Positions 1 through 13,404 are shown, counted from the stretch's first letter. The stretch: DNA of 64,000 bases from Acanthochlamys bracteata (GCA_019914995.1 CM034145.1:5339262-5403261); one strand, 5' to 3'. Notes: a model not told the origin generated them from the sequence alone. Made by a program: numbers and translations.

Positions 1-1645
1 TGTGGTGATTTTGGATTGCCTCGTGATTCGTGCGTCTACAATCATATTTACATTTTTGGGGATTGGGATTGTGGATGATTAGAATATGTTTCTGTTTTTG
101 CCTTATTTTGTGGAGTTTTTTTTGGTTGGAGTTTTTAAAAACAATTTCTCTGAGTTGATGCTGGTTGATTTTGGAGATCTCTGACGATTTTTTTTTCTGT
201 ATTTTATGTGGATTTAGTTGTGTTTTCGTTGATTCTTTTCTGAGTATTGTGTAGAATTAGTCGTTGGAGTGAGATTAGAGTTTATGGAGTTCAATTTTGA
301 TGAATTGTTGTGATTAACTCCGGTTTAATTGCTTCATTTTTTGTCACTGTGAACTGATTTTTGAAGTGCTTTTTCTGATTTTAAGAATTTGTTCTCTTTG
401 TTTCGATTCGCTTGCGATTTCTGATCGATTATCTGTTAATTTTTGTGAATTTATATTTTCTTTGTGTGTTCTTCTACATTTTTAAAACTTTTTTTAGTAG
501 TTAGTTTAACACGTGGAAGAGATTGTTGTTCTGAATCATCGAGAGCTTTTATCATTGACAATGTTGTCAGCAGTAGATTCTTTCTTTCCGAGAAGCAAGC
601 ATTTTTTTTTTTTTTTGAAGGAAACTTAGTTTTCAGGTCAAGAGTGTATTCCTAAACTTTCTTATCTCATAAACGTAACATTTTGTTTCCAATTCTTCAC
701 AACTAATCATTTACTGTTTTTCGTTTACCATGGATCTTGGAATTTGGCAATCATGTGTTTCTTAGAATTTTGTAAGTGTCGATTTTCCTTGTTCAGAAGA
801 ATCCAAAACCGCAGTTGTAGGGGTTGTTTTATACAATAAAGCCAAGCATTCAATAAAGTTTGTTTTGTTTTGATTTATTTTTATACCAAAGCTGGGGACT
901 TAGTTTAATAAATCCCATGAACCATTGGGATGGATGCTGTTTACCCTGCTGCACGTGGATTGGATCTCTCTTTCTCCAGCTTTGCAAACCCTAGATAGAA
1001 TTTAGCTTCCAATTAATTCTTCATACCACTCACTTATTTCCAATAGATATTCTGAGATGAATGCCGGCTCCCTTTTACCATAGGTGGATTATGGTTTTCT
1101 AACATGCCACAATGCCACCAGCTTCCTCCCCATGTTCCCATTGCCCCCACACAATTTAATTCATTTGCTTTCCAGGCCAAATGCGCTTGTACTGAGTCCC
1201 CTCAACCATGGCACTCCCGTGAGATGAACAGGGAAACGAGTAGGTATAGAAAGTGGGAAAAAAAAAGAGAACTTTAATTAAGACTCCATTTATAGAGAAT
1301 CATCCTTCTTGTTTGACCCCACATCCCACTTTGGTTTCTAACCTGTTTTGTTTGATGGCTGGCCTTGTAGGCTCAAACAAATTCATCTCCTTCCATGCTT
1401 CTTGTGTATGTTTCTGGGACACCTGTTTTTGTTCTCATACTCATAGATTCTGCTACTATGTTCTAGTTTGCTATGCAGCATATACATATGCTAGCACTTT
1501 TTGCATGTACATTGTTTACTGTTTGTGTTGGTTAATGGATTACAGTTACCTGTAGCAGGTCTCAGGAATTTATGGAGATAAGAAGGAACAGTTGGTAGCT
1601 TTATGAGGAATTCCTCAATGTGGTTAGATTTGGAAGGTTTTTTGG
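1..1645. other. Upstream region and probable 5' leader of the QWRF gene
   Basis: No protein-coding gene is supported here; the open frames are short and resemble no family I know. The T-rich composition fits promoter plus a 5' UTR that probably contains an intron. A CACGTG box (952-957), a CT-rich stretch (about 966-978) and an AAACCCTAG telo-box (986-994) lie close together and may mark a transcription start region near 1 kb. Where transcription begins cannot be decided from sequence alone. Confidence 0.4.
952..994 (+). promoter_or_regulatory. G-box plus telo-box cluster
   Basis: CACGTG at 952-957 is followed by a CT-rich run and AAACCCTAG at 986-994. G-boxes bind bZIP/bHLH factors. Telo-boxes near the transcription start are common in plant genes active in dividing cells, which would suit a cell-division microtubule gene. 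The motifs are seen directly; the function is inference. Confidence 0.35.
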
Positions 1646-4600
1646 ATGAATATGTGTGATCCGGAGCTTCCAGTATTTGCAGTTAGAAATAAGGGAGCTG
1701 CTGTTGAGGATAGTCTCAGGCCACCTCTGGTTCCGTCTGAGAAGAACAATGCCGTGCTCAACACCGCTAATAGAAAGCCTAGAACCAGAGAAATTGCATC
1801 CAGGTACAAGTCTGGGATCTCATCCACACAAGTCTCAACTCCCGTTCCAACCAGAAGGTCTGCTTCCCCAAATACAGGGCGATCATTGCCTTCTCCAGCA
1901 GAAGCATTGCCAAAGCGTGCACAATCGGCTGAGAGGCGGCGGCCTTCTACACCTGTTCCAAGGAATTCAGCTCCCTCATCTCCATCTGCTAGGCCTTCCA
2001 CACCTGTCTCTTCTTCAAAAAAGCCTGCAAATCCAGCACGTGATTCTATAACAGAGAAGAGCAACTACAGTCACCCTTTTAGTGGTCGAGCACGTGATGG
2101 ATTGTGGCCTTCTACAACTTCAGTTAGAAGCCTATCTTCTTCTTTCCAATCCGAATCTATTCCCATTCATGTCAGTAAGGAGGCTGTTGCTGCAAAGTCT
2201 TCACCTGATCATGTGTTCAAATCCTCAGCAAATGTTGGCAATGAAAGGAAGAGAACTCCTTTAAGAGGGAGGAATGCCTCAGAGCGATCAGAGAATTCAA
2301 GGCCTGTGGATAACTCACTTTCAGGAACAAAAGATCAGAACAAGGGCTGTAGTGTCATGAGTCTCAGGATATCCACCAATGCCTTGTCAAAAAGCATGGA
2401 TTTAACTGATAAGGCTAATAAATCTACCTCCTTGCAACATATGTCTAGAGGAGTCTCACCAAGGAGATCACTTCTCTCAGATGGTCTTGGCAAAGGTCAC
2501 AGTGTGGATTTCACTGACAAGGCTAGCAGGGCTGCCCTTTTTACTAGTTCAACTCGAACGCTTTCACCTGGAAGAATGGGAGCCTCTGACAATCCAGGTA
2601 GAGCCCGTCAAAAGTTGTCAAGTGATGGGGCAGACCAGTTGTCTTCTGATGGAAGTGAAAGAAGAGGGTTTGATGGTAGGTTGCATGCAAATGTTTCTTC
2701 ACAATTACTAGATCGAACTACAGAAGTAACAGCTCCAAGCAGGACCAGGTCTTTGCCTATTTCTGGTTTAAATCGTCCTTCATCTCCAAGCAGGGTTCCT
2801 AATACTCCAACCATGGGTATAACTAGTCCTTCATCTCCTAGCAGGGCCCCTAATACTCCAACCAAGAGTCTGAGTCGCCCTTCATCTCCAAGTAGGGCTC
2901 CTAATACTCCAACCAAGGTTCTAAGTCGCCCTTCAACTCCAAACAGGGTTCTTAGTGCTAAAAATGTTGGTCCAAATCGGCCTTCATCTCCAAGCAGATC
3001 TCTGACAAATCCTGTTGTAGGTCCAATTTGTCCTTCATCACCAAATCGGGCTTTGTCATCATTGACCACCACAACAAGAGGCTTGGTGAGTCCATTGAGG
3101 ACAAGGCCTTCGACTCCATTCTCTTATTCTGTTAGTACGACTAGTAAAGGAGGTGGAACATCGTCAGTTTTTAATTATATTGCTGAAGTAAGGCAAGGGA
3201 AAAAGAGTGCTAATCACCTAGAGGATAGTCATCAGCTGAGACTTCTTTATAACAGGGACTTGCAATGGCGCTTTCTCAATGCAAAGTCAGATTTTGTGTC
3301 ATTCAATCAGAAAGTAACCGCAGAGGTAGAACCATATGCCTTTCTTTTGTATGGAGAAAATTCTGCTGTTATTTACAAACATAAACATTTGCTTAGCTCT
3401 AAAGTTTATAGGCTTGGAGTAATATATAGCAACTAGTCATTAGGTATTGAAACTATACCTACTTGTGTCAGGTATCTTTTTCTTACTTATCTAATCAAGA
3501 ATGATTATCATAGTTAGCTGATTGGTTTCCTATCAAAGATGATGTACTAAAATTAATCTGAACAATTTGGAAGTGAGTACTTATCTTTTACAAAAAAATG
3601 AGTAATCAAATAAGAAAATTAATTAATGCAAATAGTTTCTTGTATTGGTTTAGTACATCCTAATAGTTATTCAATTACAATACTCTAAAATTTTGATCGT
3701 TTGTCTTTAATTTATGTTTCCCCCTTGAGATCTCTTTTTCTTTCCATTTTCATCATGATTTCTTCTTCTATATATATGGTTGGCACAATTGTAGTAGTAA
3801 TATATCTATTTTACTATTCTTGTAATTGTAATGCAATCTCTTATTACTGGGTTGGACTTACTCAAGAATCAGTTGACTGGTTAACAAAATATCAATTCAG
3901 TTGATAATCTACAAGTTCTCAATTATATACTGTGTAATGCAGAGTACTCTCAATGCTGTTTGGAATACCACTTCACAATTGCGTGATGCAGTCACACTGA
4001 GAAGACTGAAATTGCAAATGCTAAAGCAGGAAATGAAGTTGAATATGATTCTAAATGGACAAGTAAGATCTTTGTATATTTGTAATATTAATAAAATTCT
4101 TCAATTATAACTCTTTTGACTCCTGGAGAATATTATCTTCTTCTTCTTTTTTAAGTTTGATTGTATAGATTTTGATACAAAAAGTTTAGAATCTGGATTG
4201 GGGCTCTGTCCTGCATAATTTCATAACTTGGTATCATCAATTCTCAAATTCTACTGATGCATTTTCTTTCTTTTTCCTTAATAGAACGACTGTTATATTG
4301 GGTTAATGTCCTTACTTTGTGTGCCTGTTACATTTGAATTTACATGGGGGATATATATTGCTGTAAAGAGTGATTTTAGCCCATTATTAACAATAAGAGA
4401 AGTGAATGGGTCAATGATGTACTTTTTGCTCTGCCTTTTCAAAAATTACATCTTGCAGGAAATTTGAGTAAAAGCTGGACCAAGTGAGAAGTAGGCATAT
4501 AGAATTACTTTAAGATGATTTAAAAAAATAAGAACTGCTTTAAGATCATTTTGACAAAGACCAACCCCAGCTGGCCAGTTCTAAAACATCTACAACCTTT

Positions 4601-6393
4601 CAGTAGAATGATGGAAGTTCTGGAATTTTATCAAACATTCTCCGTGAGCTACAGTTGAAGTTGTGGCATTTATTAAAATATATTTATAATTTTGAGTCAT
4701 TCTGCTAGGATTTGTGATTGAATTTTTGTCACCGATTGCTTGGCATTGAAGTAATTGTTTACAATTTCGTTTTCCTTATACTGTTTTTAGTATATAAATT
4801 ATAATTTATAGTCTTGTCTATATGCTGAATTAATTTCTTAAATCATTTGAGTTCCTGTTCGGGGAAATTTAAATTACTATAGGTTGAGATTATTCTTAAT
4901 TATTTCCAATCTTCACTAGGTCACATACCTGGAGGAATGGGATTCATTGGAAAGAGAACATTGTGACTCTTTATCTGGAGCTACTGAATCTTTAAAAGCA
5001 AGTATCCTTCGGCTCCCCATTACTAGTGGTGCAAGGGTAAGTAAGTGAAAGATTGCCTTCGTCTTGCATATGATGTCTGTAGCGCATGATTCATGGCAAA
5101 AGCAGTTTGTACTAGGCAGTAACAACTAGTGAGGTAAATCTATTGATCTAGTTTCGGTTTTTTTCACTTGCTTTTGCAGGCAGATGTTTATGCTGTGAAA
5201 TGTGCTATTAGTTCAGCAGTTGATGTCATGCAAGCTGTGGGTTCCTTAGTTTGTCATTTGCTATCCAAGGTAAACTGCATGCCTTCTAGAATTTATAGAC
5301 AATCATGAATGTACCATGTACACTTGCATTACTTGTCCTCCATTCAGTCTGGATGACAAAATTTTGGATGAATTAATTAGTATTTTACCATACATTTAGG
5401 GATGGCTCATATGACCTTTGAAACTGAGATATGGTATAATACTAGTATTTGGTATATATGAAATCTAGTTGACAGTTTTAGAGCAATTTGTGCCTGGTTT
5501 TTATGAATGTGTAGATCGTGTGTCATTTGGAGATTGGTTGTCCAAGGTCTACAAAAGTGCTATTTCCCCAGTTTTACAAGTCTAGATTGAATCTTTTCCT
5601 TTTTCCTTTTTTTGGGTAAATGATATGAATGTCTGATTTGCTGTTTGTTCTGATAACTTATCAGATATGTCAGTGTGTTTTACATCATTTCATGCTCTGG
5701 ATGAAATTTGTCAGTGAAGCTTGTTGCATGCAGGTCGAGGGCATAAAATGCTTCGCTGCTGAACTTTCGGTACTTGCAGCCAAAGAGAAGTCTATGCTTG
5801 ACGAATGTAGGGAATTGTTAGCTTTAGTGGCAGCAAGCCAGGTACTTCAAATTACTAGATAAATGCGGTGCTTTCACAAGAATAGTTTTTTGGAAAATTG
5901 CAAGGGGCATATCTTGTCTAGTCTAAGATATAAAATTTTCAGTTGAGACAATGCTTAGTAATATAAATTTTGGACTCTTATTTTGTTACTGGCAGATAAC
6001 AATGTTATGATTTGATACTTACATTAAGGTTAAGACCTGCAAAACAGAAGTCAATTTATAAGCAATTTCTCATTCACATTCATTCTACATTAACACGCCA
6101 TTGCAAATCATGCCGGAATTAGAACTCTTAGTGTGGGGGCAAGAATCATCAACCCCACTATGAATTTGTAAAGAAGGAACCTTTTCTAGCTGCTTGCTTT
6201 CGTTTGACGGTGTCTATTTTGCTATTATAAGTACAATATTCTGCTTGTTGAAAAGAAGTTAATGCATGTGCCTGCTTCTCGCATCATTAGGGAAGCATAG
6301 TAGCTGATGATATCTTTCCTTAAGCAGGTCCAAGAGTCCAGCCTTAGAACACATCTTCTACAGCTGAGGCAGGATGCGACCAAGCTAAACTAG
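1646..6393 (+). CDS. AUG8: QWRF-motif protein, AUGMIN subunit 8-like
   Basis: Six coding exons (1646-3325, 3943-4062, 4920-5036, 5180-5269, 5734-5841, 6328-6393), all joining in phase 0, give 726 aa. The family binds microtubules; AUG8 is the plant augmin subunit that helps recruit gamma-tubulin for branching nucleation in mitotic and cortical arrays. The N-terminal ~530 residues are basic, Ser/Pro/Arg-rich and predicted disordered, and contain the family-typical RPPLVPSEKNNAV and TREIASRYKS blocks near residues 25-60. The signature QWRF sits near residue 540 (DLQWRFLNAKSD), just before the end of exon 1. Exons 2-6 encode the conserved helical C-terminus (LRRLKLQMLKQEMKL, YLEEWDSLEREH, SSAVDVMQAVGS). 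ATG 1646 is followed two codons later by another ATG, so the start could be 1652. Other QWRF paralogues (QWRF1-9, EDE1) are possible; the family call is firm, the paralogue less so. Confidence 0.88.
2758..3075 (+). repeat. Coding Ser/Pro/Arg repeat in the QWRF protein
   Basis: The sequence encodes five or six copies of an approximately 14-18-residue unit of the form RPSSPSRAPNTPTK. Copies 1-3 are nearly perfect and the later ones (RPSTPNR, RPSSPSR, CPSSPNR) are degenerate. SPSR/TPNR cores are proline-directed kinase sites in general. The repeat lies upstream of the QWRF motif, in the region thought to bind microtubules. Confidence 0.8.
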
Positions 6394-7350
6394 AGAAAAG
6401 GATACATAGGAGCCGTGTTTGTGTTAAACCCTAACAACTTACTAATCATACAGTTAAAGCCACTTGCTCAGCACAGTAAGTGTATATGTGTGTTTAGCGT
6501 TGTGAGTATTGGTCTCTTTGTTTTCTTACTTTTTTATTTTTTACCTCCTCTTACTTCTCCTCTCCATGTATTTTTGCCTCTACATGTTTTTCTCAAGAGG
6601 CCCGCAACGTATTCCTTCCTCTGTGTAACTTTTGTATCACATCACATGTATTGAAGAAAAGAATTACAGAGATGGAAATGAAAAGATGCAAATTTTATTT
6701 TTTTGGTCTTTCTTTGATCTGTGCATTGTATAACCTCGGCACCTTAATGTGGCATAGCAACTGAATCCTGTGTTATTTCTTATTATTGTTCAGCGCTAAA
6801 CTTAAAGCAAACAAAAAAAAAATTAATCAGGATCTTAAAATCAGGAGAAGCTTTAGAATTGTCATTACCACAATCAAATGTTATATTATTGAACACCTAC
6901 AAAGCTGCGTTTGGTTAAATCACACGAGAAAAAAAACCTTAATTTGAAATGTAGCATTCATATAGGCTCAGAGCTCGTTTGGTAGTGGGTCTAGGAAGCG
7001 TTTTATTTTTAAATTTTTAAATTTTTATATTTTCTAATAATTTTCTATAGTATTTTTATAAAATTTATTTAAAAATTTTAAATATATATATATTGTAAGG
7101 TCATAGTAATAATTATATTATTTTTTCAGATAAAAAATAAAATTAGTTCTTAAACTATTTTTATAAATTTTAAAATAATTATTCCTAATCACTCTCAAAT
7201 GAACCCCTTCACCTATAAGAAAAAACTCTTACAGATTTTTACCTAAAACTAATTTGGTCGCTAGTTTAGAAACACTTAATAATTAAACACACAAGTGTTT
7301 GATACAAATTTTCTTTGCAATTCCTGTACAACATCCTCATTCACATTCAT
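6394..7350. other. Convergent intergenic spacer
   Basis: This spacer lies between the ends of the QWRF gene and the minus-strand transporter gene. The first ~250 bp look like 3' UTR. From about 6975 to 7195 the sequence becomes extremely AT-rich with long A/T palindromes, similar to the foldback elements elsewhere in the window. No gene is supported. Confidence 0.5.
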
Positions 7351-10300
7351 CTATGTAAGCTGCAAATGCTCTTCTTCCTCTTCTTGTTCTTGTATAGCAG
7401 AAGACTTCAACAATTCCGGCGGAAGTAAACTATCCGTTTGCTCCGCATTGGGTACAAGAAAGATCAATCCCAACGTCGACAATCTCAACAAATTCCTTAT
7501 GAAAACAACCACCCACAAGTTTCTGAAATCCGTTCTTGTGACATGAAACACATGAAGCAGCACTCCTCCAGCAGTCTTTGAAGCAAGAAACCCGAGACTG
7601 TCAATACAAGTCAGTAAAGCGTAAAACGTGCCTTCTATACCTAAAGGGCATAACCTGCTGCTGAGCACAAGCATTGGTATCCACCTGATCCTGCTTATAA
7701 TGCGCGAGCAGCATTCTTCAAGAATTACGAATGTTGCATCTGGAACGTGGAGTTTGAGGTTCCACCGAAGGACAAAGATGAGATCAAGCATGCCTGAAAT
7801 GCCGTATAGGAGTTGTGCGTAAAATAGAAGGCTTCTGAATGGTAAGTCCTTGAGTAGTTTGTGGTAGATGACAACTCCTATAATGGAAGCCAATGCTCCT
7901 ATAGCGTAAACTATCCCTATGAATTCCTGCACCAAGAAAGCAACAGTCAAGACCAGCCTGGTTCTTAAATCAGGATCAACTGCAAAAGCCTCTTGACCAA
8001 ACGGCTACCAGGGTATCAGAATGTGAATTGCTACTGCCTTGTTTGGTTTTTACTATAACTAGATTTGAAACATTTGTAAAAGTTTTGCAGTGAGTTCATG
8101 AAAAGAGATATCAATATCTAACAGAAATTAATGAACAAAAAGCAATCAAACGGAGACAAATGCACTCATAGAGACATAACAAAGGAATTCAACTGAAAAT
8201 TTTTGAAACTGATTAAGTAAACATGATATTTTAGTAACAAGAAAAACACAACAGCTTTGCTATAATGTTGCACTCAACTGATTTCATTCCAACTGACAAC
8301 TGTTCTTAATCAGAGATGAGATCTAAAAGAACTCATCTGAAACAGGAACCGAATATGTACATATTCTACATTCATGAATCACCTGAAATGTAACCTTTAT
8401 ACTCATTTTCACAATTTCAGCTCAACTATCTAACGTCTGATGTAAGGATTCACACTAAAATCTACATCATCATGCTTCTGCAAAGAATCCCAAACCTGAA
8501 TCTTCTATGTTCTAACAAAGTAGAAGCTTAGGTTAACTGACAGCGACTTATTTAAGTAGAAACCAATTGCTTTCTCAAACTTAAAGACAAAGAGGCTAAT
8601 TTAAAAAATAAGATTCCACGACCACTGACTACTAATTGACAAGAGTAGTTCACCTACAAAGTACAAAATAGACAAGTTTTCTCAAGAATGATATGAAAAG
8701 TATAGCTAAAGTGGGCTCTTAACCACATCAACATTCATTGAAAATACACACACAGTCATACCTTGCAATGTAAGACACCAGCAGCAATGTGCATGTGTTT
8801 AGTGAATGTCAATTAAGAACTTAAATTCGGAAATCTTATATGTTTAGAACATAGCTGAGACATACCTGTGAGAAAGCAGGCCCAGCTTTAGGATCTGTTA
8901 ACCAGTAGAATTGCCCTTCATGAGTGCTTATGCTGACAGCCAAAGAGATGAACATGTACAGTGAAGGCTTCCAAACTTGCGGACACCTTATTGTTGTCGC
9001 CATCCCCCGAATTGCCATGTTCATTTTATCCATCACCTACCCACCAACATCAAATATAAAATTTTAAGACAATTTTTTAATAAAACACTATTTGTTCAGT
9101 CATAACCAATTTGAATTAAGACCTCGATATTGCAAATTTCACCAGGTTATCTTTTAGAATAAAACTAATTTCAAGACTTTTTTTAATGAACTTTAAGAGA
9201 GCTATGCTGCTTATATCAAACTAAAACCTGTAATCTCGCCTTGATCTTTTGCGACAGGTTGGCATCTCTAGTCTTCCGATCATAGAAAATGAATCCTAGT
9301 GCCACAATCAGAACTTCAGGCAATGCCATGATAATCAATGCCCACTAAAAACACCAAAAGAGACAAGAACTTCTAATAAAAAATCCATGAGAAGATTCAT
9401 AACAGTTCTCTTTAAGCAAAAGATCAAACAGGTGATGATCTTTAACCTGAGGCCCAAGAAGGTGAACAAAGACACCACTGGATGAAAACCCAATCAACGC
9501 TCCCAGTGAAGACATGAAGCTGCATAGGCTCTGCATATCAGGAGCTAATTCCGGCCTTTCAATACTGTTTCTAGCTGTGCAAGCATCGATTGTAACGTCT
9601 GCAACCGCTATCCCTGCCGATAAAGTGATCAGGCAAAGCAGTGCTGCTGGAATTGGAAGACCGGCATGTGTTGACACTATGATTGATGATAATATACCTA
9701 TTATTCCTGCATACAGCAAGTTATTTATGAAAACATTATTTCAGATTTTAACTTACCACTGCTCCCAAAAAAAAAAAAGAAAAAGAAAAAAAAAAGCCAG
9801 AGAACTTGAAATTGTTCATACTTTTTACCTGCGTGTTTATCATGAGCTAAACTCATTTTTAAAACAGTGATTTAAAAAAAAATTTAAAAATAAATTTTTA
9901 TAATTATTTTATATTGATTTTCAAAAATATTAATAAAGAAATTTATTTTATATTAAAAATAAGTTTGAAATAATAATAAGTTTGGTGGATTGATAAACAA
10001 GCCGGAAGCAATAAAGTTACCTGCAAAGATGAAGTAAGGCCGGCGGCGAAACCCGCAAACTGGAAAAACATCTGTGAGCAATCCCCACAAAGGTTTCATA
10101 ACCAAAGGAATATAATACAATCCAGTAAACACCTGCACCGCCGACGGTTGCACCTTCTGCACATCTTTCCAGTAGTAATCAGTAGCAACTCTGAAAAAAG
10201 AACCAGTAAATCCCTGACTCATTCCGTAAACCAGAACGACACCGAGAACATACGTTCCGTGTAATTCTTTGCATAACATGCGTAACCAGTGGAATGGTTC

Positions 10301-10507
10301 CATTATTATTCCGGCGATACTGGTACCAGAAAAGTACTGCTCTCCGACTTGGCGTTTCTGACATTCTTGCGAAAGCTTTGGAGAAGTTTCCGGTGAGCTT
10401 CGGCGAACAAGATCTTCTGTTTCTAAAGGATCCATTGGTCGTTGGTAGAGCTCTCTGTGATTCTCAGCAATGGAGAGATCTTGGGATGCTGCTCTGTTTT
10501 TGTTCAT
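7351..10507 (-). CDS. Folate-biopterin transporter (BT1/FBT family)
   Basis: Five exons on the minus strand (10507-10021, 9706-9447, 9344-9228, 9036-8866, 7926-7351) give 536 aa with every junction in frame. The family (folate-biopterin transporters, related to Leishmania BT1, major facilitator fold) comprises ~500-aa multi-pass membrane proteins that move folates or pterins. Visible hallmarks are an ~80-residue hydrophilic N-terminus, SQGFTGSFFRVATDYYWKD and PLWGLLTDVFPVCGFRRRPY in exon 1, DACTARNSIERPELAPDMQS in exon 2, and RWIPMLVLSSRLCPLGIEGT in exon 5, with hydrophobic helices between. The tail ends in a Glu-rich run. There is no obvious plastid transit peptide, so it resembles the non-plastid FBT2-6 type more than the chloroplast FBT1. 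ATG 10507 is the first in-frame Met; a second at MDPLETED is possible. Substrate and membrane are not shown by the sequence. Confidence 0.9.
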
Positions 10508-12036
10508 AGTGATTAGTGAACACCTTCCTGTTTATATTTTAAGTTTTAACGTGTTTTGGAGTTGATCATGGTTTGACCAAAATAATTGACCAAAAAAAAG
10601 TTGTGATGCCAATTTTCAGTTTAGGACATGGTAAAAAAGTTTACTTTAGTATTTGGGTATTGCCTAAGAAGATAAAGTTATTTTAAAATAAAAAAATATT
10701 TTAAAAAAATAATTTAAAAAATAATTTTTATTTGTTTGATAAAAAAGTAATCAAATTAAATACTAATAAAATTTTAAGATATATATATATTTTTTATTTT
10801 TTTAAAATTTTAAATAAATTTTATAAAATATTATAAAAATTTATTTTATAAAAATAAAATTAAAAATTAAAAAGTAAAGCCAAACGTCTCCTAAAAATAA
10901 TTTATTTATAAAAGTAAGTTTATAAAATTTATTTATTTAATTTATCTAAATTATAAATATATTTAGAATAATTTTATTATTCAGATCACTTTTCATCAAA
11001 GAAAATATTAAGATAAATGAAAATATGCTTTTATTTAAAACATAAATTTCTAAAAATAAATATAAAAAAATTCAAAAGTAGACTGTATATATAGATGTAG
11101 TTTTTTCAATTAAATTGGATCTTTTCTGGATAAATAAAAATTACGAGATAAAAAACCAATGAAAAGTAAAAGTGAACAAAATATTTTTGAACCACTGAAC
11201 CTAGTTGAACTATAGAGTCAGCTAGAAAATTGAACAGATTACTTGTTACTTCACTTACTTGTTAGTTAATTTAAGCAATAAGTTGTTTGATTGGAACTTG
11301 GGAACTGGGAGTCTACTTGTTTATTATTTTTATTCACTGTGAATAAATAAGAGCGCATTTATTTATTTTTAAATTTATTTTTAAAATTGAATTTGTATTT
11401 ATTTTATATTAAAAATAAGTTTGAAATTAAAAATTTTAGTTTAAATTTAAATTTTAAAAGTGAAATTTTGGGTCAAAAAAATTAAATTTAATTGTTGTAT
11501 TTATTTTATTTTGAGATTGTATTGAAAGTGAAATTCTTTGATTAAAAAATGACTTTGTTTGAAATAAACACATACTAAAAGCAAATGATTAAAATTAAGC
11601 CAATTATATGATTATATTTTTTAATATTCTTTTATAAATATTTTAAGATTTCATTAATCATTACATCTAGTGGGAATATAAAACCGGTGACGGCAGAGTC
11701 CGGTGAGGGTCGCAAGTGGGTCAGGTCAATTCCGAACAAATTCGAAGATTGTCCCTTCTTTTTAGGTTCATACCAAATATTATTTCAATAAATAATCCTA
11801 TACATTAAGCTTAGAACTTGTTACTCATAAAAAATGTTCCGAAAATAATGATAAATTATTAAAAAAATACATTTATAAAAATAGATATTAAAATTTATTT
11901 GAAAATTACTTTTTAATCGAGAAAATAAATTACGTTTTCTTTTCGCTTGAATTTGAATTACTTGAACGTGCTTGAAATGAAAGAAAGGGAGGAACTAATG
12001 AGCTCCCTCATATGAATGAATGGAACCCGTTCGGTT
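10508..12036. other. AT-rich intergenic spacer
   Basis: About 10508-10660 is the promoter and 5' flank of the transporter. The rest is very AT-rich, with internal A/T palindromes at about 10665-10900, and a region at 11349-11580 resembling stretches at 19070-19260 and 20100-20290. It is probably decayed non-autonomous transposon sequence. I see no gene. Confidence 0.45.
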
Positions 12037-12166
12037 GAGCGTTCCACATAAGTATTTTTAATTTTTAATTTTATATTTTTTAATATATATTTTATAAATA
12101 TTTAAAAATTTTATTTAAAAATTTAAAAAAATTAAAATATTCTACGTAATAAAATTTTAAACGCTC
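12037..12166. repeat. AT-rich foldback/MITE-like element
   Basis: GAGCGTT at 12037 is matched by AACGCTC ending at 12166. The interior is A/T palindromic and shares the core TTTTTTAATATATATTTT, then TAAATATTTAAAA, with 13058-13110 and 33880-33945. It abuts the 3' end of the adjacent transporter pseudogene, which suggests an insertion there. I could not define a target-site duplication. Confidence 0.45.
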
Positions 12167-12171
12167 CCAAA

Positions 12172-12635
12172 TATCTGGTTCATTCCCGGAGAACGATTTC
12201 ATGAGTTCTGCAGGAAGCAGGGAATCACTCTGACTCTGATCAGCTTTTGGAACAAAAAAAAAACAACCCCATGGTTGCAAACCTTATAACAAATCCATCA
12301 CCACAACAGCTAAACACAGATTACCGAAGTCATTCCTTGTAAAGTTAAATAAGTGAAGTATGAATGCTTTCGAAGAGAGGCCACCGAGGCTGTCGATACA
12401 CACATGAGAAGAGCAAAGAAGGTTCCCTCAATTCCAAGGGGGAATAGCCTTGTGCTGAGGACCATCATTGGAATCCATCTGAGTTTGCCTATGAAAAGTT
12501 TGAGAATCCAGAGACGCCAAAGAGAATCTGAGAGTAGAAGAGGAGAGTAGTCCTTCCAGGAATTTATGGTAGATAAGGACACCAAGTAGTGAAGCTGCAG
12601 CACCTATGGCGGACACTGTACCTATAAACTCCTTC
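12172..12635 (-). pseudogene. Folate-biopterin transporter fragment (last exon), broken
   Basis: This is a decayed copy of the last exon of the transporter at 7351-10507, on the same strand and about 1.6 kb upstream of it. It starts after a splice-acceptor-like CAG near 12636. Recognisable pieces are FIGTVSAIGAAASLLG and YHKFL, then a frame change to LLFYSQILFGVSG, then a deletion of roughly 30 codons, then RWIPMMVLSTRLFPLGIEGT, then another frame change to a C-terminal SDSLLPAELMKSF. At least two frameshifts and one deletion remove any continuous frame. The other four exons were not found nearby. Confidence 0.85.
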
Positions 12636-12999
12636 CTGCTTCATGACTAGGATGAGTTAGTGCTCATCCAAGATTTCGAAATAGTTTTGCTGAATGCAAG
12701 ACATGATGAATGCAGGTTGTTTTGAACTTAGCTAGAATCGTCACTGATATACATATGCAATAACAGTTCAACTACTGCTGCTGCTAGCTCAGTAGGTAAA
12801 AACATAGATAGGAGCATATAATACGAACTGAAGTAACGTGCCTGCAAAATAAACTATGTTATCTTCACCTGAACAAAAGAGAGAATAACATGAAAGGCGA
12901 AATGGCAGAAAAAAATTGTACGCTGAGGTGTATAAGCATTACCCAATTATTACCATATGCTCAACTATATTTATTCTAGTCAAACGCAACAAAAGTGGA

Positions 13000-13200
13000 G
13001 CTTTTGAGAAAGCGTTTTTCAAAAGTTCTATTTTAATTTTTTATTTTTTATTTTTAATATATTTTTTATAAATATTTAAAAAAATTATTTAAAAATTTAA
13101 AAAATATAAAAAAATTTATATAGTAAAATGTTTTTATTAAAAAAAATTCGTTTAAAAAAATAATACTTTTTTTTTCAAAAAAATTTATTTTAAAAACACT
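13000..13200. repeat. AT-rich foldback/MITE-like element
   Basis: This is the same A/T palindromic core family as 12037-12166 and 33830-33985. It is bordered by GAAAGCGTTTTT near 13009 and AAAACACTTTG near 13192, which are imperfect inverted ends. Boundaries are approximate. Confidence 0.4.
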
Positions 13201-13404
13201 TTGTTATGAGAAATCCAAGTAAGCTAGGTAACTGATTTTTTCTTAAATATAGAAGAGCGACTATTGATGTGACCTTCAACTTACGAGATATTCCTATCTC
13301 TTGCTTGTTATAAATATTACCTTTGCCTAGCAGAACAAAGCTTTCTTTGTTACACAGATCTTCTGTAATAAACTTCAACGAGCTCCTAAAGTCTAAGAAA
13401 ACTA

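Noticed and set aside
1624-2064. 146-codon open frame on the minus strand opposite the first QWRF exon (and a similar one at 2608-3072)
   Set aside because: It is the antisense shadow of Ser/Pro/Arg codons in the real exon; composition (Gly/Leu/Glu-rich, repeat-like) mirrors the coding repeat and resembles no family.
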